Below, one piece after another: positions 34,574 to 44,822 of a stretch of DNA of 64,000 bases (position 1 is the stretch's first letter; each line of letters opens with the position of its first letter). The position numbers were made by a program, and so were the translations under genes. The stretch comes from Triglochin maritima (Eukaryota > Streptophyta > Magnoliopsida > Alismatales > Juncaginaceae). The stretch is from assembly GCA_963682175.1 (NCBI GenBank), contig OY821784.1, positions 25,463,621-25,527,620 of the forward strand, given 5' to 3'. The notes under the pieces are model-generated. The model searched no databases and was not told where the DNA came from. It saw nothing but the letters and a program-made list of their open reading frames with translations.

Positions 34574-36085
34574 ATGGATGGTTACATGGGCGACCATCCA
34601 TATCATTGTTGGGACCAGGACGATTCTCCCTGGTACTCCGGACCCATGCAACCTGGGGTGGCTCAGACTAACACCCCGTATGGTTGGGATGATCGCAATT
34701 TTGTGACTGAGCAGTCTTCATATTGGGGTAACATGAGAGAGAAACCGACTGCTAGACCACAATCTAGTTATGCCGGATCATATGCTGGTCAACAAACTGA
34801 GACATTACAACAAACTTTGGCCTCTTTCATGCGTATGGCAGACGACATGAGTGCCCCGGTGGCTCCAGTAGCCGTACCGTGCGACTGTTGTGGGTTGAGT
34901 GGTCATGTTATCGGAGAATGTCCTTATGTTCCCCCTGAGCCTGAGTATGAGCACACATTTTCCCAAAATGCTCATTATGACCATTACGCATCCGCGTACA
35001 ACCCGAGAGTGATGGATTCATGGGGAGACAAATCTTATCCAAATTCTTATACCTCATTTTCACCCCCGTATCCTCCTCCCGAATACTCAGAATTCTACCA
35101 ACACCCCACTTCAAATAATTGGACTCATTCTCAGCCCATCAACACCCAACCCCAAAATTTCCCAAGCTCTGACTTGGACCTCACTGTTGACCCCAAATTT
35201 GATTCCTTAAAACAAACCCTCCAAACATTCATGGAAACCACTCAAACTTTATTGAAGTCCAACTTGAATTCCTTGCAAAATATGGAATTGCAAGTGAGTC
35301 AAATGACACAACAATTCCATGAACGCGAGGAGGGTCACCTTTCTTGTCAACATGAGGATTCATCTTTTGATATCGAACCACCACCACATCCACAAATTCA
35401 AAGCACAACCTTTCAAAGTCAAACTCCTAGTCAGCCTGAGGGACTTGGGGTTTCAATTCACGATCACTTAGTGGAGGATTCGATTCAAATTGAGAATAAC
35501 TTGGACCAGTTCTATTATGAGTCGGCACAGGATTGTGCCTTATCTTTTTGTCCCGTGGCCCTTGAGCCACATGATCTTCATTTTGATCCTCTTAAGGACC
35601 CACCTCTGGTGGAGCAAGAGCTCCCTAGTACCCTCAACTTCAAACAACCTGATGAGAGTTTGCCTCTCACTATTGTTCCTGATCATCTTGGAAATGATGG
35701 AACATCCAACAACTATATTGCTCATGAGGGTATTAGGAGTTCCTTGGAGGATACCTTGGGTATGAGACCCACTGTTTGTTCGCCTGGTGTGTCGGATATG
35801 CATAACGAGGTGCTTGACCTCGTTCCGACCCACCAGCCTGTTGGTTGGAGAGTTTGGATTGATGATCATAACTTCAGTTCCGCAACGGGAGATATTTTTC
35901 TTCCGTTGCCCCTTATTTCCCAAACTCTCGAGAGGTTCAAGCTCTTTCAGTTTGATCCTTTGAATGAGACGCCTTTGCGTCCAATTCATGAACCTCTCAT
36001 TTCGTCTAGTGCTCTTTGTGAAGGGGGCCCACGCATGCGTATTCTGGCCCCGCGTGGTGTCATGTTCCCTTTCCAAGTGCATTGA
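34574..36085 (+). CDS. A2 gag-tail/X fusion protein, 503 aa, intact
   Basis: An uninterrupted frame begins with ATG GAT GGT TAC, the start shared with A1. The zinc knuckle CDCCGLSGHVIGEC is at ~93-106. It is followed by a Tyr/Pro/Ser-rich stretch matching the gag tail of element B (SAYNP.., NWTHSQP), a predicted helical segment (~205-255: SLKQTLQTFMETTQTLLKSN.., then FHEREEGHLSC, like B's HERERGSL), then an acidic linker and domain X at ~400-503 (HQPVGWRVWIDD .. FKLFQFDPLNETPL .. APRGVMFPFQVH). Capsid and protease are absent, so the protein joins a nucleocapsid-like tail directly to X. It probably binds element RNA (inference from the knuckle); the role of X is unknown. Expression is not shown. 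Confidence 0.75.
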   Translation: MDGYMGDHPYHCWDQDDSPWYSGPMQPGVAQTNTPYGWDDRNFVTEQSSYWGNMREKPTARPQSSYAGSYAGQQTETLQQTLASFMRMADDMSAPVAPVAVPCDCCGLSGHVIGECPYVPPEPEYEHTFSQNAHYDHYASAYNPRVMDSWGDKSYPNSYTSFSPPYPPPEYSEFYQHPTSNNWTHSQPINTQPQNFPSSDLDLTVDPKFDSLKQTLQTFMETTQTLLKSNLNSLQNMELQVSQMTQQFHEREEGHLSCQHEDSSFDIEPPPHPQIQSTTFQSQTPSQPEGLGVSIHDHLVEDSIQIENNLDQFYYESAQDCALSFCPVALEPHDLHFDPLKDPPLVEQELPSTLNFKQPDESLPLTIVPDHLGNDGTSNNYIAHEGIRSSLEDTLGMRPTVCSPGVSDMHNEVLDLVPTHQPVGWRVWIDDHNFSSATGDIFLPLPLISQTLERFKLFQFDPLNETPLRPIHEPLISSSALCEGGPRMRILAPRGVMFPFQVH

Positions 36086-37709
36086 CCCACTCTTGAGGTT
36101 CCCATTTGATGTCTTTTGACAAATGAAGATGGGAACTTATGTTTGTACATAGTTATATATATAAAAAAAAAAGGTACAATAAAAGACTCCTTCAGTGAGC
36201 ATCGATTGTTGTGAGCCCCAACCCTTGTGTATTTGGGCTCCATTTCTTTCACGTATTTGTACCCTTTCTTTAGCATCTCACAGGTTTTGAGGGAATTTGG
36301 GTTGTGTCCATCAACATAGCCATACACTCCCCTTTGTACTTCACGTTGGTGAGATCTCTCCTTTTTCATGCATAAATCCATGTAGTATTTTGCTCACATT
36401 CATTGAGGACAATGCATGAAGTAGGTGTGGGGGGGGGGGGGGGGGGTGTTTTACGTGTGTACATAGTTGAGTCTTTTCTTTTGATTTTGATTTCTTTTGT
36501 TTGCATTTTTAGGGTCATGTTAGTGTGCTGCATTTAATATCGATATATCTGTTTGCCATGATCCTTGGGTGACTTGTCTTCTTTTGCTTGCCTAATGCTT
36601 CAAAATTTTAACATTTCTTTCAAAATCTTCATGTGTTTTCGAAAGAAAATGTTTTGTGGGTTTTGCGTGTGTTTAGCATGTGCAAAACCGTTGAGAGGCA
36701 AAGTAAAAAGAAAGCTCCCAAAATTGTCTTGAACTTTATGCATTAGGATATCTAGTACAGTGGCTTTAGGATTTATCGAGTCGTTAGGATGCACCCCAGT
36801 TTTCCTTTGGGGGTGAGTAATCATAGGGTTTCAGTGCTCAAAAATTCAAAGAAGTCCACCCTGAACCTAGTGAGTAAATAATTCGTGTTTGTTAATTTAG
36901 GAAGTTTGTTGTAGTCAAGGACCCTCTTAATCTTGTTGTGAGACATTAGTGTAGGGGTTTTGGTTCATGTGTAGATAAGAAATAAGTGAGTAGATGTTCT
37001 CTCTTCTCGCACGGCTCCTATCACTCGGGAAAGTAGGTCTGAGGGGACTTTGTGCCTGGTGCTTTCGAGTCATCTGACTTGGGATGCGCCGACCGAACTC
37101 CCGTTACACGGGTGGTAGGGATTGCCCTATGTGGAGATTTGGGGAAAGGTGTACGTGATAGTGTAAGTCCTCATGGGCAATGATGCACGAAACCTGACCC
37201 TGGGAGAATGAAGCTCCAACTAATAAAAAGAAAAAAAAGAAGAAAAAAAAATGTGTGAAAAGAAAGAAAAAGAAAAAAAAATGGTAATGCAAATAAGAAC
37301 CTTAATGGACCTTACACTTTGTATCACTTGAGGATCTTGAGGTTGTCCATGTCTTTCACTTAATTCCTTATTTAACTAACACGAATGGTTCATTAGGCTA
37401 GGTGTGGACTGATTACCTATATAGAGTCGGCCCGTAGCATTACCGCGTCCATTGATCGACAAAATTTGTCCAACGAGTCAAGTCTAGATTGAATAATGCA
37501 TCTTGTTCGGATTTTGTGGGTATATCCGCTGAAAACCCTCAGGAGACAACACTCCTCCTCCTTGGCAACAAAGAGGTTTAACGGCTTGTTGCACGTGCTA
37601 AGTGCAACCGTGATTCCTACGAAAGTGAGTTAGGATTTCTTGTTTCTCGTTTGTTTTTCTCTTTCTTTGTTTTGTTCGAGACTAGCAAAAACTTAGGTGT
37701 GGGGGTATT
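36086..37709 (+). mobile_element. A2 3' non-coding region
   Basis: It contains the end-of-pol marker GAGGACAATGCATGAAG (36404-36420) followed by a run of 18 G (36429-36446); A1 has only seven G here. A-rich patches lie at 37228-37280. It ends with TTAGGTGTGGGGGTATT, the polypurine tract before the 3' LTR. No real reading frame. Confidence 0.75.
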
Positions 37710-39257
37710 TGATTGACATCATTTCATGCTTATATTTGTACCTTATATCCATTATCTTACACCTAAGCAATGCTATGTGACGAGTTTTATGTTTAGTTTT
37801 CAGAAATAAAGAGGTTTGAAGAGAAGAGCCATCAAAGGACCCAAAAGCAGGAAAAAAGGACCTAATTGTGAGACCTGGGGACCAAGATGCAAGGGGGAAG
37901 GACCTGATCGTAAGACAGAAGGACCTAAGAGCAAAACAGGAAACTCCACACCATCATGAGGAGTATTTTGTCAATTCGATTCGGGTCGGAGCTCCACTAA
38001 ACCAACCAGATGCATCTAAGACCAAGAAACACTTCAAGAAAAGCCCACAAAGAAAATCAGACGGATCTAAACCTTATAGACCGCCAATTGGCGGTCTGGA
38101 ACCGCTAATTGGCGGTCCATTTAGCCCAGAATCCATCTAGTTTTCTGTAGCACGTGTATTAGTGTATTCTTAGTGTATTTTTGGTATTGGTTTAGTCCCA
38201 CATCGGGGGATTGTCCCGGATTAGCTTTTTCCATGCTTATAAATAGAACTCTTCACCTTCCATTGTAATTACCCATTGTTTGGTGGCATTCTCTCTACTA
38301 AGGAGTGAGCCTTGAAGCAATAACTCAAGGTGGAGAAGGATGCTACCTTCAATGTGAGTCATTGTTAATAAAAGTTTATTTGTTTCTTTTAATCTTGTTT
38401 TGTTATGTTGTTTGTTTTGTGTGGGTTGCTTTACTTTGTTTAAATTCTTGTTTAGTAATTTTAGTATCTTAGTTAAATGTTTTCTTTACTTAGTCTAATC
38501 AGTAGTGTAATGAGTAGTGAGTAGTTCCATCCCCATTTGGGGGGTGGAGAAATATGTGATATAATTATGTAGTGTATTAAGTGTGTGTTATTTTTATCCA
38601 TTGAGCTTTATATGATTTCCATAACCATCTAATGGGTCTCCACTCTTATCTTTGATATGCTAATGCTCTTGAATGAAGCTTAGCTTATGCTTTGATTAGT
38701 GGACCTATTTTATGGGGAATGATAAGGTTAGGATATGGATGAAGTTAATGTTGGAAACACAATTTGTAGTGTATGTACTCTTGTTGCCTTTTCCTTAGCT
38801 AATGTCTTGTATGTTTTAATGATGTAGTCATCTTAATTCATGTGGAGGCATAGTAGGGTCTAGTCTTTATACTTGAGTTCATGTAGCTTCATTCCAATCA
38901 TTGTCTTGTATGTTTTAATGATGTAGTCTTATCTTAATTCATGTAGAGGCAAGATTGGATGTAGTTTTATGATTTCATGCACTACATGTTGTGAGGAGCT
39001 TAATTGAACACACACACACACACACATCTTTATGTTCACATCAGTTCTCTACCCCCTTTGGGGTTTAGTTTTTATTGCTTATCTTTCATTTCCATTTGCA
39101 TTGTAGTGTAGTTTAGTGTAACCAACATTTCTTCCCTTTCTTTACCTCTCGCCTTCGAACAAACCAAGTGTCGACACACCTCCCAGTGGACGACCCGTAC
39201 TTGCCACCGCTCCAACGCGGCCGTGCACTTGCGGTAGAAATATAAAACGATCAATCA
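37710..39257 (+). repeat. A2 3' LTR
   Basis: Direct copy of 31895-33442 with about three differences (for example 32283 A vs 38098 G in the second-palindrome spacer). It is followed by the CACGG duplication. Confidence 0.93.
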
Positions 39258-40618
39258 CACGGCCTCGTTGAAGCGGTGGCAAATACGGGTCGATCCACAG
39301 GGAGGTGTGTCGACTTTTGGTTTGTGCAAAGGCGAGTGGGAAAGAAAGGAGAGAAAGAGTGATTACACTAAACTACACTAATCTAAACTAATAACTAGAA
39401 AGGATGAAATGAAACCACAAAACAAACTAAACTAAGAAACTACTAAAGGAAGATAAAACTCAGGAATGGAAAACCCCTAAGGGGTGGAGTGTGTGTGCAC
39501 ATGAAATAAGTGTGGTGAATGCATACAAGAAGCTCAAGTTTAGTTAGTGTTTGTTAATGCATAAGAAGTACCTAATGGCAAGACCTATCATTTACAGCAC
39601 TAACCTAGGTGATTAATATGAGCATGGCAAGGTTGTTATTAAGAACATAACGAGCATGGAATGTACCTAACTATGGCAGAAACCATCAAGTAAAGTTCTT
39701 ATTAATTCAAGCAAGCATACTAATATCCCTCACAAACAATAATATCTAGCATTCATACCATCTACATAACATGTACATACCTCTACTCCACCCCCAAAGG
39801 GGATGGAACTAATCATTAATAATTAAACTAACTACATTAACAAAATGAAATATTATACTGAAAAGAAATTCAACTAAGCAAGAAAGGAATATTAAAGAAG
39901 CTAATTGAAAGGAACATAAACTAAAGAAACATGCAAGAATCAAAAGACAAGATTAACAGAAACTAAGAACAATTATTTTATTAATAATGACTCACATTGA
40001 AGGTGGCATTCTTCTCCAACTTGAGTTTTGCTTCAAGGCTCACTCCAAGTAGAGAGAATGCCACCAAGCAATGGGTAGTTTACAATAGAAGGTGAAGAGT
40101 TTTATTTATAGCCATAGAAAAAGGTAATCCTAAACAATCCCCCGGTAAGGGACTAAACAAATACCAGAAATAGAATAAACACACTCTAATACACATGCCC
40201 ACCAAAGCTTAGTGGATTCGGAGCCAAACAGACCGCCAATTAGTGGTCTACAGGATCCGGATCCATCTGGTTTTCATTCTGGGCTTTTCTTGATGTATTT
40301 GTTGGTCTTGGATGCATCTACTTCGCTTGTTGGAGCTCCGACCCGAATCGAATTGCCAAAATACTCCGCATGATGGTGTGGAGTTTTCTGTTTTGCTCTT
40401 TGGTCCTTCGGTCTTACGTTCAGGTCCTTCTCCCTTGCATCTTAGTCCTTGAGTCTCTCAACTCAGTCATTTTCCTTGCTATTAGTTCCATTTATAGTCT
40501 CTCCTTCTCAAACCTACTTATTCCTGAAAACTACACATAAAACTCGTTACATAGCATTGTTTGGGGTGAAAGATAATGGATATAAGACACAAAGATATGC
40601 ATGAAATGATTCCAATCA

Positions 40619-42120
40619 GCAGTGATTGCGGGACTTCGAGTGGAGCCACAGACAGTTTTGAGAGTTGTTCAGGTTCAGAGAACAGATGATGAGCTGGTCA
40701 GTCTGATGGAGTTAGCTGCTAAGGACGGATCAGACTTCAGTGTCAAAGTCAATGGGGGCTTGATATTCAGGGGGGCGGATCTGGGTACCGAAAGCAAGTG
40801 ATCTGAGAGAAACTATCATGGAGGTGGCACATAGAGCCAGATATTCCATTCACCCAGGGAGTACCAAGATGTATAAAGACTTACAACGGAGTTTTTGGTG
40901 GAAGGGGATGAAGCGAGACATATCGCACTTCGTGTCCAGGTGCCTGGTTTGTCAGTAGGATAGGATTGAGCACCAGCGACCAGCAGGGCAGCTGCAGAGT
41001 ATAGATCTGCCGTAATGGAAGTGGGATCACGTGACGATGGATTTCGTCACCGGGTTTCCGAACACGAGGAGATCTCAGGACGCGATTTGGATTATAGTCG
41101 ATCGATTGACCAAGTCAGCGCATTTTCTGGCGATCAGGACCACCTTACCTTTGGAGGGTTTGGCGAGGCTATACATCGAGGAAATAGTCCGATTACATGG
41201 AGTGTCAGTGAGTATTATCTCTGATCGAGATCTGAGGTTCACCTCCAGATATTGGGGTAGTTTGCAGAAGCCTTGGGAACTCAGTTGAAGTTCACCACAA
41301 CTTTTCATCTGCAGACAGACAGGCAGTCAGAGAGGACTATCCAGACACTAGAGGATATGTTGAGAGCATGTACTCTGGATTGGGAAGGATATTGGGATGA
41401 ACACTTGCCGTTATCGAGTTCGCCGACAACAACAACTGCCATTCGAGCATTGGGATGCCACCGTACAAGGCTCTGTATGGTCAGCCTTGTAGATCACCAG
41501 TATGCTAGAGTGACGCAGGCGAGAGGCAGCTAGTTGGGCCAGAGATATCTCAGATGTATGCTGAAAATGTTGGTGTGATCAGACACAGGATAGCGACGGC
41601 TCAGAGCAGACAGAAGAGTTACGCAGATAGGCGTAGACGAGAGTTGAGATTTGAGGTGGGTGATCACGTATTCCTCAAGATTTCACCAGCTCGTGGAGTG
41701 ATGGGATTCGGGAAGAAGGGGAATCTCAGTCCGAGGTACGTCAGACCGTTTGAGATTCTTGATCGAGTAGGAGAGGTTGCCTACAATATTGCTTTTCCGC
41801 CGTAGCTTTCGGATATTCACAACGTTATTCACATTTCTATGTTGAGGAAATAGGTTGTCGATCTATCGCACGTGATTGAGATCAATGTTCCCGAGATCAG
41901 TCAGATTTATCTCTCGAGGAGAGGCTCGTGGAGATTATAGATCGGATGGAGCACCAGCTCAGAAGGAGAACCATTCTGATGGTAAAGGTCAGGTGGCAAC
42001 ACCATAGCAAGCGTGAAGACACTTGGGAGATCGAAGAGGAGGTCCGGAAGAAGTATCCGGAGTTGTTTGGTAAGGAGTTGGTTCTAATTTCAAGGACGAA
42101 ATTCTTTAAGGAGGGTTGAT
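40619..42120 (+). pseudogene. Chromovirus C integrase with chromodomain, broken
   Basis: The frame resumes with AVIAGLRVEPQT, then the HHCC zinc-binding domain (IHPGSTKMYKDL .. CLVCQ). The catalytic core follows: MDFVTGFP.., [11 protein letters not shown] (first Asp), [10 protein letters not shown] (second Asp) and [12 protein letters not shown] (Glu region). Next come the GPY-type region (VGDHVFLKISPARGVMGFGKKGNLSPRY) and a C-terminal chromodomain (VRWQHHSKREDTWEIEEEVRKKYPELF, ~41980-42068), the hallmark of chromoviruses, thought to guide insertion to heterochromatin. Stops at ~40800, ~40960 and 41812 and shifts near 41280 and 41440 inactivate it. A polypurine tract (TTAAGGAGGGTTGAT) ends at 42120. 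Confidence 0.9.
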
Positions 42121-43832
42121 TGTTACATCCTAACCCTTTGCTTAATGGGTTTAATGTGTTTTAGGTGGTGGATTAGAGGAGGTTGGGATGGATTGAGATG
42201 AATGGCTGAGATGAGTGGAGGAGAAGAGTATAAAAGGTGATTTTCTCTCTTTCTCTCATTTCTCTCTCACTCGCGCGATTCTCTCTCTCCCGCTCAACTC
42301 TCTCTCTCTCTCTCTCTCAGCTACCGGAGCATGGTGGATTGAATTCGGTGAGGAAGACAACTCGGTGGAGTGCGCAAGGATCGCGGTGATCAATGGCTCA
42401 GTTGGGTTTGTCGGGGAAGGAGAAGAAGTGCTCGTGGAAGCGACCTTCGTGGGTTTTTCAAAGGCTTCTTTAAGCCTTAAAGGTATTCCAAGCTTCTTAA
42501 CACCCTTTTAAGCCTTGCGAGTGTTGGTTGGACCGACGGTAGGCCGGAAGGCTCGTCGAGGGTCTTGCTGCAGCTTTTCTGCTTTGGAACGGTCGACCGG
42601 TGGGTTGGTGCAGTCGACCGGGCGTAGTGCATTTCGGGCAAAATCTCTCGCACCGGTCGAACGATACCTTAGGGTTGGTCGACCGATAGTGCAATCCTTG
42701 CCAGAGGATGAGGCTCTGGGTGTTTTCAGTCGAACGGGTCCCCTTTGCCAGTCGACCGAAAGCACTGTCGTAAGTTTGTTGGGGGCGTTGACCATCCAAA
42801 CGGTCGACCGCTTGTTGACTTTGTCCGACCGATAACTTTAGTGACTTAAAGTTGGTCCGACCGATTGATTAGTTTTCGTTCGACCGGAGTGGTGTGGATT
42901 GTTGTTGGGATTTACTGGTAGAAATCAGTCGACCGTTTGTGTATTTTAGTTCGGCCGATTGTTTCTTTGGAGAAAAGAGGATTTCACTGATGGATTTTGG
43001 TCGAACGGAGCCCCTTTATTGTTCGACCGGTTGGACGTTATTTCGGTTATTCATGCAGAATTGTAGTGGAGTTCGTCGACCATTTGTGGATTTTGGTTCG
43101 ACCGTTTGGGCATTGTTTTGCATATGGATGTTTGTGTCGTGTGTGGTTTGGATCTGCCTCGAGGGCAACGGGTCCCCAACTGTTCTGGGGTGACGGTATG
43201 GACATTCCGGCCTGAGAGAGATCATGGTTGTGGCTCTGAGGAGCAGGTGCCTTTTGTGCACGTATTTGTTTGGTCTGGCCGATGTTTTCCGGCAGTACCT
43301 TGTGTGCACGTGTGTTGTGGGGTTGGGGTGAGATGACCCTTAAGACCCGTGGCCGATGTTTTCCGGCAGTGCCTTTTGTGCATGTGTGTTGTGGGATTGG
43401 GGTGAGGGGACCCTTGAGACCCGTGGCCGATGTTTTCTGGCGGTGTCTTGTGTGCACGGTGGCAGTTGTGCTTTTATTGCATGTTTCATACCATGTTTCA
43501 TATATGTTATATTAATATTTTAGGAGTTGGCATACGGGGTTTCCCAATGGGAAACTCGGGCATAGTTTTGTTGCATTTCAGGTCGTAAGCATCAGTTGGA
43601 GGTGGTGACTGAGGGCGGGAGCACGTGGACCAGATCATCTCTTGTATCTTTTGAGGTTGATGATTACTCTTGTATCTAGTGTATACCTTTGTCGTTTTAA
43701 TCATCTTTTGATTCCTGTATCAGACGTTGTACGACTTATTATATATATATATATATGTGTGTGGTTTGGTAACGACCCCGGTGTTGATTCTTTTATTTGT
43801 TTAAAGTTTTATATTTTCCACTGTTTCGGGGC
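42121..43832 (+). mobile_element. Chromovirus C 3' LTR
   Basis: It starts TGTTACATCC immediately after the polypurine tract. A TATA box, TATAAAAG, lies at 42229-42236, followed by a CT-rich initiator region (42240-42320). About 16 GGTCGACCG-type words cluster at 42590-43105. The 3' end resembles other Tekay LTR ends (CCCCGGTGTTGATT .. TTTCGGGGCG), but the expected final GTTACA is missing, so the boundary near 43832 is approximate and may mark a small deletion. Confidence 0.75.
42229..42236 (+). promoter_or_regulatory. TATA box of chromovirus C LTR
   Basis: TATAAAAG about 110 bases into the LTR, followed by a pyrimidine-rich stretch of the kind seen at plant transcription starts. Confidence 0.5.
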
Positions 43833-44822
43833 GCAAAGACGTATCTAACTCAATAACATGCATGGACTTGTTTCATCCCATGTGATTGATTTTGACATAC
43901 TTGAGCGCTCCTTAGAAGTGGGGGAATGATAGCATATTTATTATCAAGCTTGTCACGTCTCCTGCAGGGCATGCCTCCAATGAGAAATAAATATTGCTTC
44001 TTCGCGTTCGATCGTCTTCTTTAGGTGATACTGCATGTAGCGAATCGATCAACTTTATTGGCTAAAATTTTGAACCTCAAGAACGTAGTGGAAGTTTACC
44101 ATAAGGTCTATAACCCCTTTCGTATGCAAAAGTCTTGAGTTAGTGTCTAAATCGCTTTGGGTGGCCAAAACCTAGAGGGAGAGGAGGGCTACGCTTGGTG
44201 GAAACGGGGGGTCGATGGTTGTTGGGTTGGAAAAGAGTACGGTGAGGTAAGAGTGGAGGTGGGAGTTAAAAAGTGATATTTGTATTTAAATTATTACTGT
44301 ACGAATAAATTTGTAAAATTTATAATTAAATATTAATGTTTTTAACATCATAAAAAGTATTTTCTAATAGTCAAGAAATACGTAAAGAAGATAGCAAAGC
44401 TAATTAAAAATCAGTTGTCTTTTAGTGACACTCATGCAAAAAACACCTACGGTGTTTTTGTTATCTCTATCTTTAGTTGTCCTTAGTGGAACGTAGCCAT
44501 GTGTTTATTTCTGTAGACTGTAAACATTGTTGTTGCAGATGTGAACTACATACACCATCGCTTGACATTTTTTATATGTAATATCATACAATATTTTTTG
44601 TAAGAAATTTCTAAACTACTCTACATAATTGGAATTCAACCTGCGGTCATTGCGGTTTGATCCTGTATATAAATGCGTACACCATTGTCGTTTAGGCGAG
44701 ATAGAGGCATGTTTTAGACACACAGAAACATCAAACGGCGATCTTCAAGTAATTCCTTAGTTGAAAATAGCAAATATTATATTTTCGGGTGCAACTCAAT
44801 CTTATTTCACTACATATATATC
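43833..44822. other. Intergenic and 3' flank of the MATE gene
   Basis: Non-repetitive AT-rich DNA between the chromovirus LTR and the MATE stop codon. On the minus strand the first several hundred bases left of 44823 should hold the MATE 3' UTR; no decisive polyadenylation site was picked. No gene or clear transposon end is seen. Confidence 0.5.

Larger units (their letters stand above)
31895..39257 (+). mobile_element. Complete young non-autonomous Athila-like element A2
   Basis: LTRs at 31895-33442 and 37710-39257 are each 1,548 bases and differ at about three positions by eye. They start TGATTGACATC and end CGATCAATCA. The target duplication CACGG is perfect (31890-31894, 39258-39262). 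Interior: primer site, leader with paired palindromes, one intact 503-codon ORF, the end-of-pol marker (36402-36446), a non-coding 3' region, and the polypurine tract. It has no capsid, protease, RT or integrase. Near-identical LTRs and an intact ORF mark this as the most recent insertion in the window. Confidence 0.95.
31859..40618 (-). mobile_element. Element A3 LTR, antisense, split by A2
   Basis: The Athila-like LTR reads on the minus strand from 40618 (variant start TGATTGGAATC) through 39263, and resumes at 31894-31859. A2 (31895-39257) with its CACGG duplication lies between. It carries a single palindrome (40231-40248) and the TATAAATA core near 40109 (minus strand). It sits inside the chromovirus C pol gene. 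Confidence 0.8.

Noticed and set aside
43047..43457. 136-codon open frame on the minus strand
   Set aside because: It is antisense to chromovirus LTR sequence; the repeated peptide comes from an internal ~80-base direct repeat (43275-43450), not from a gene.
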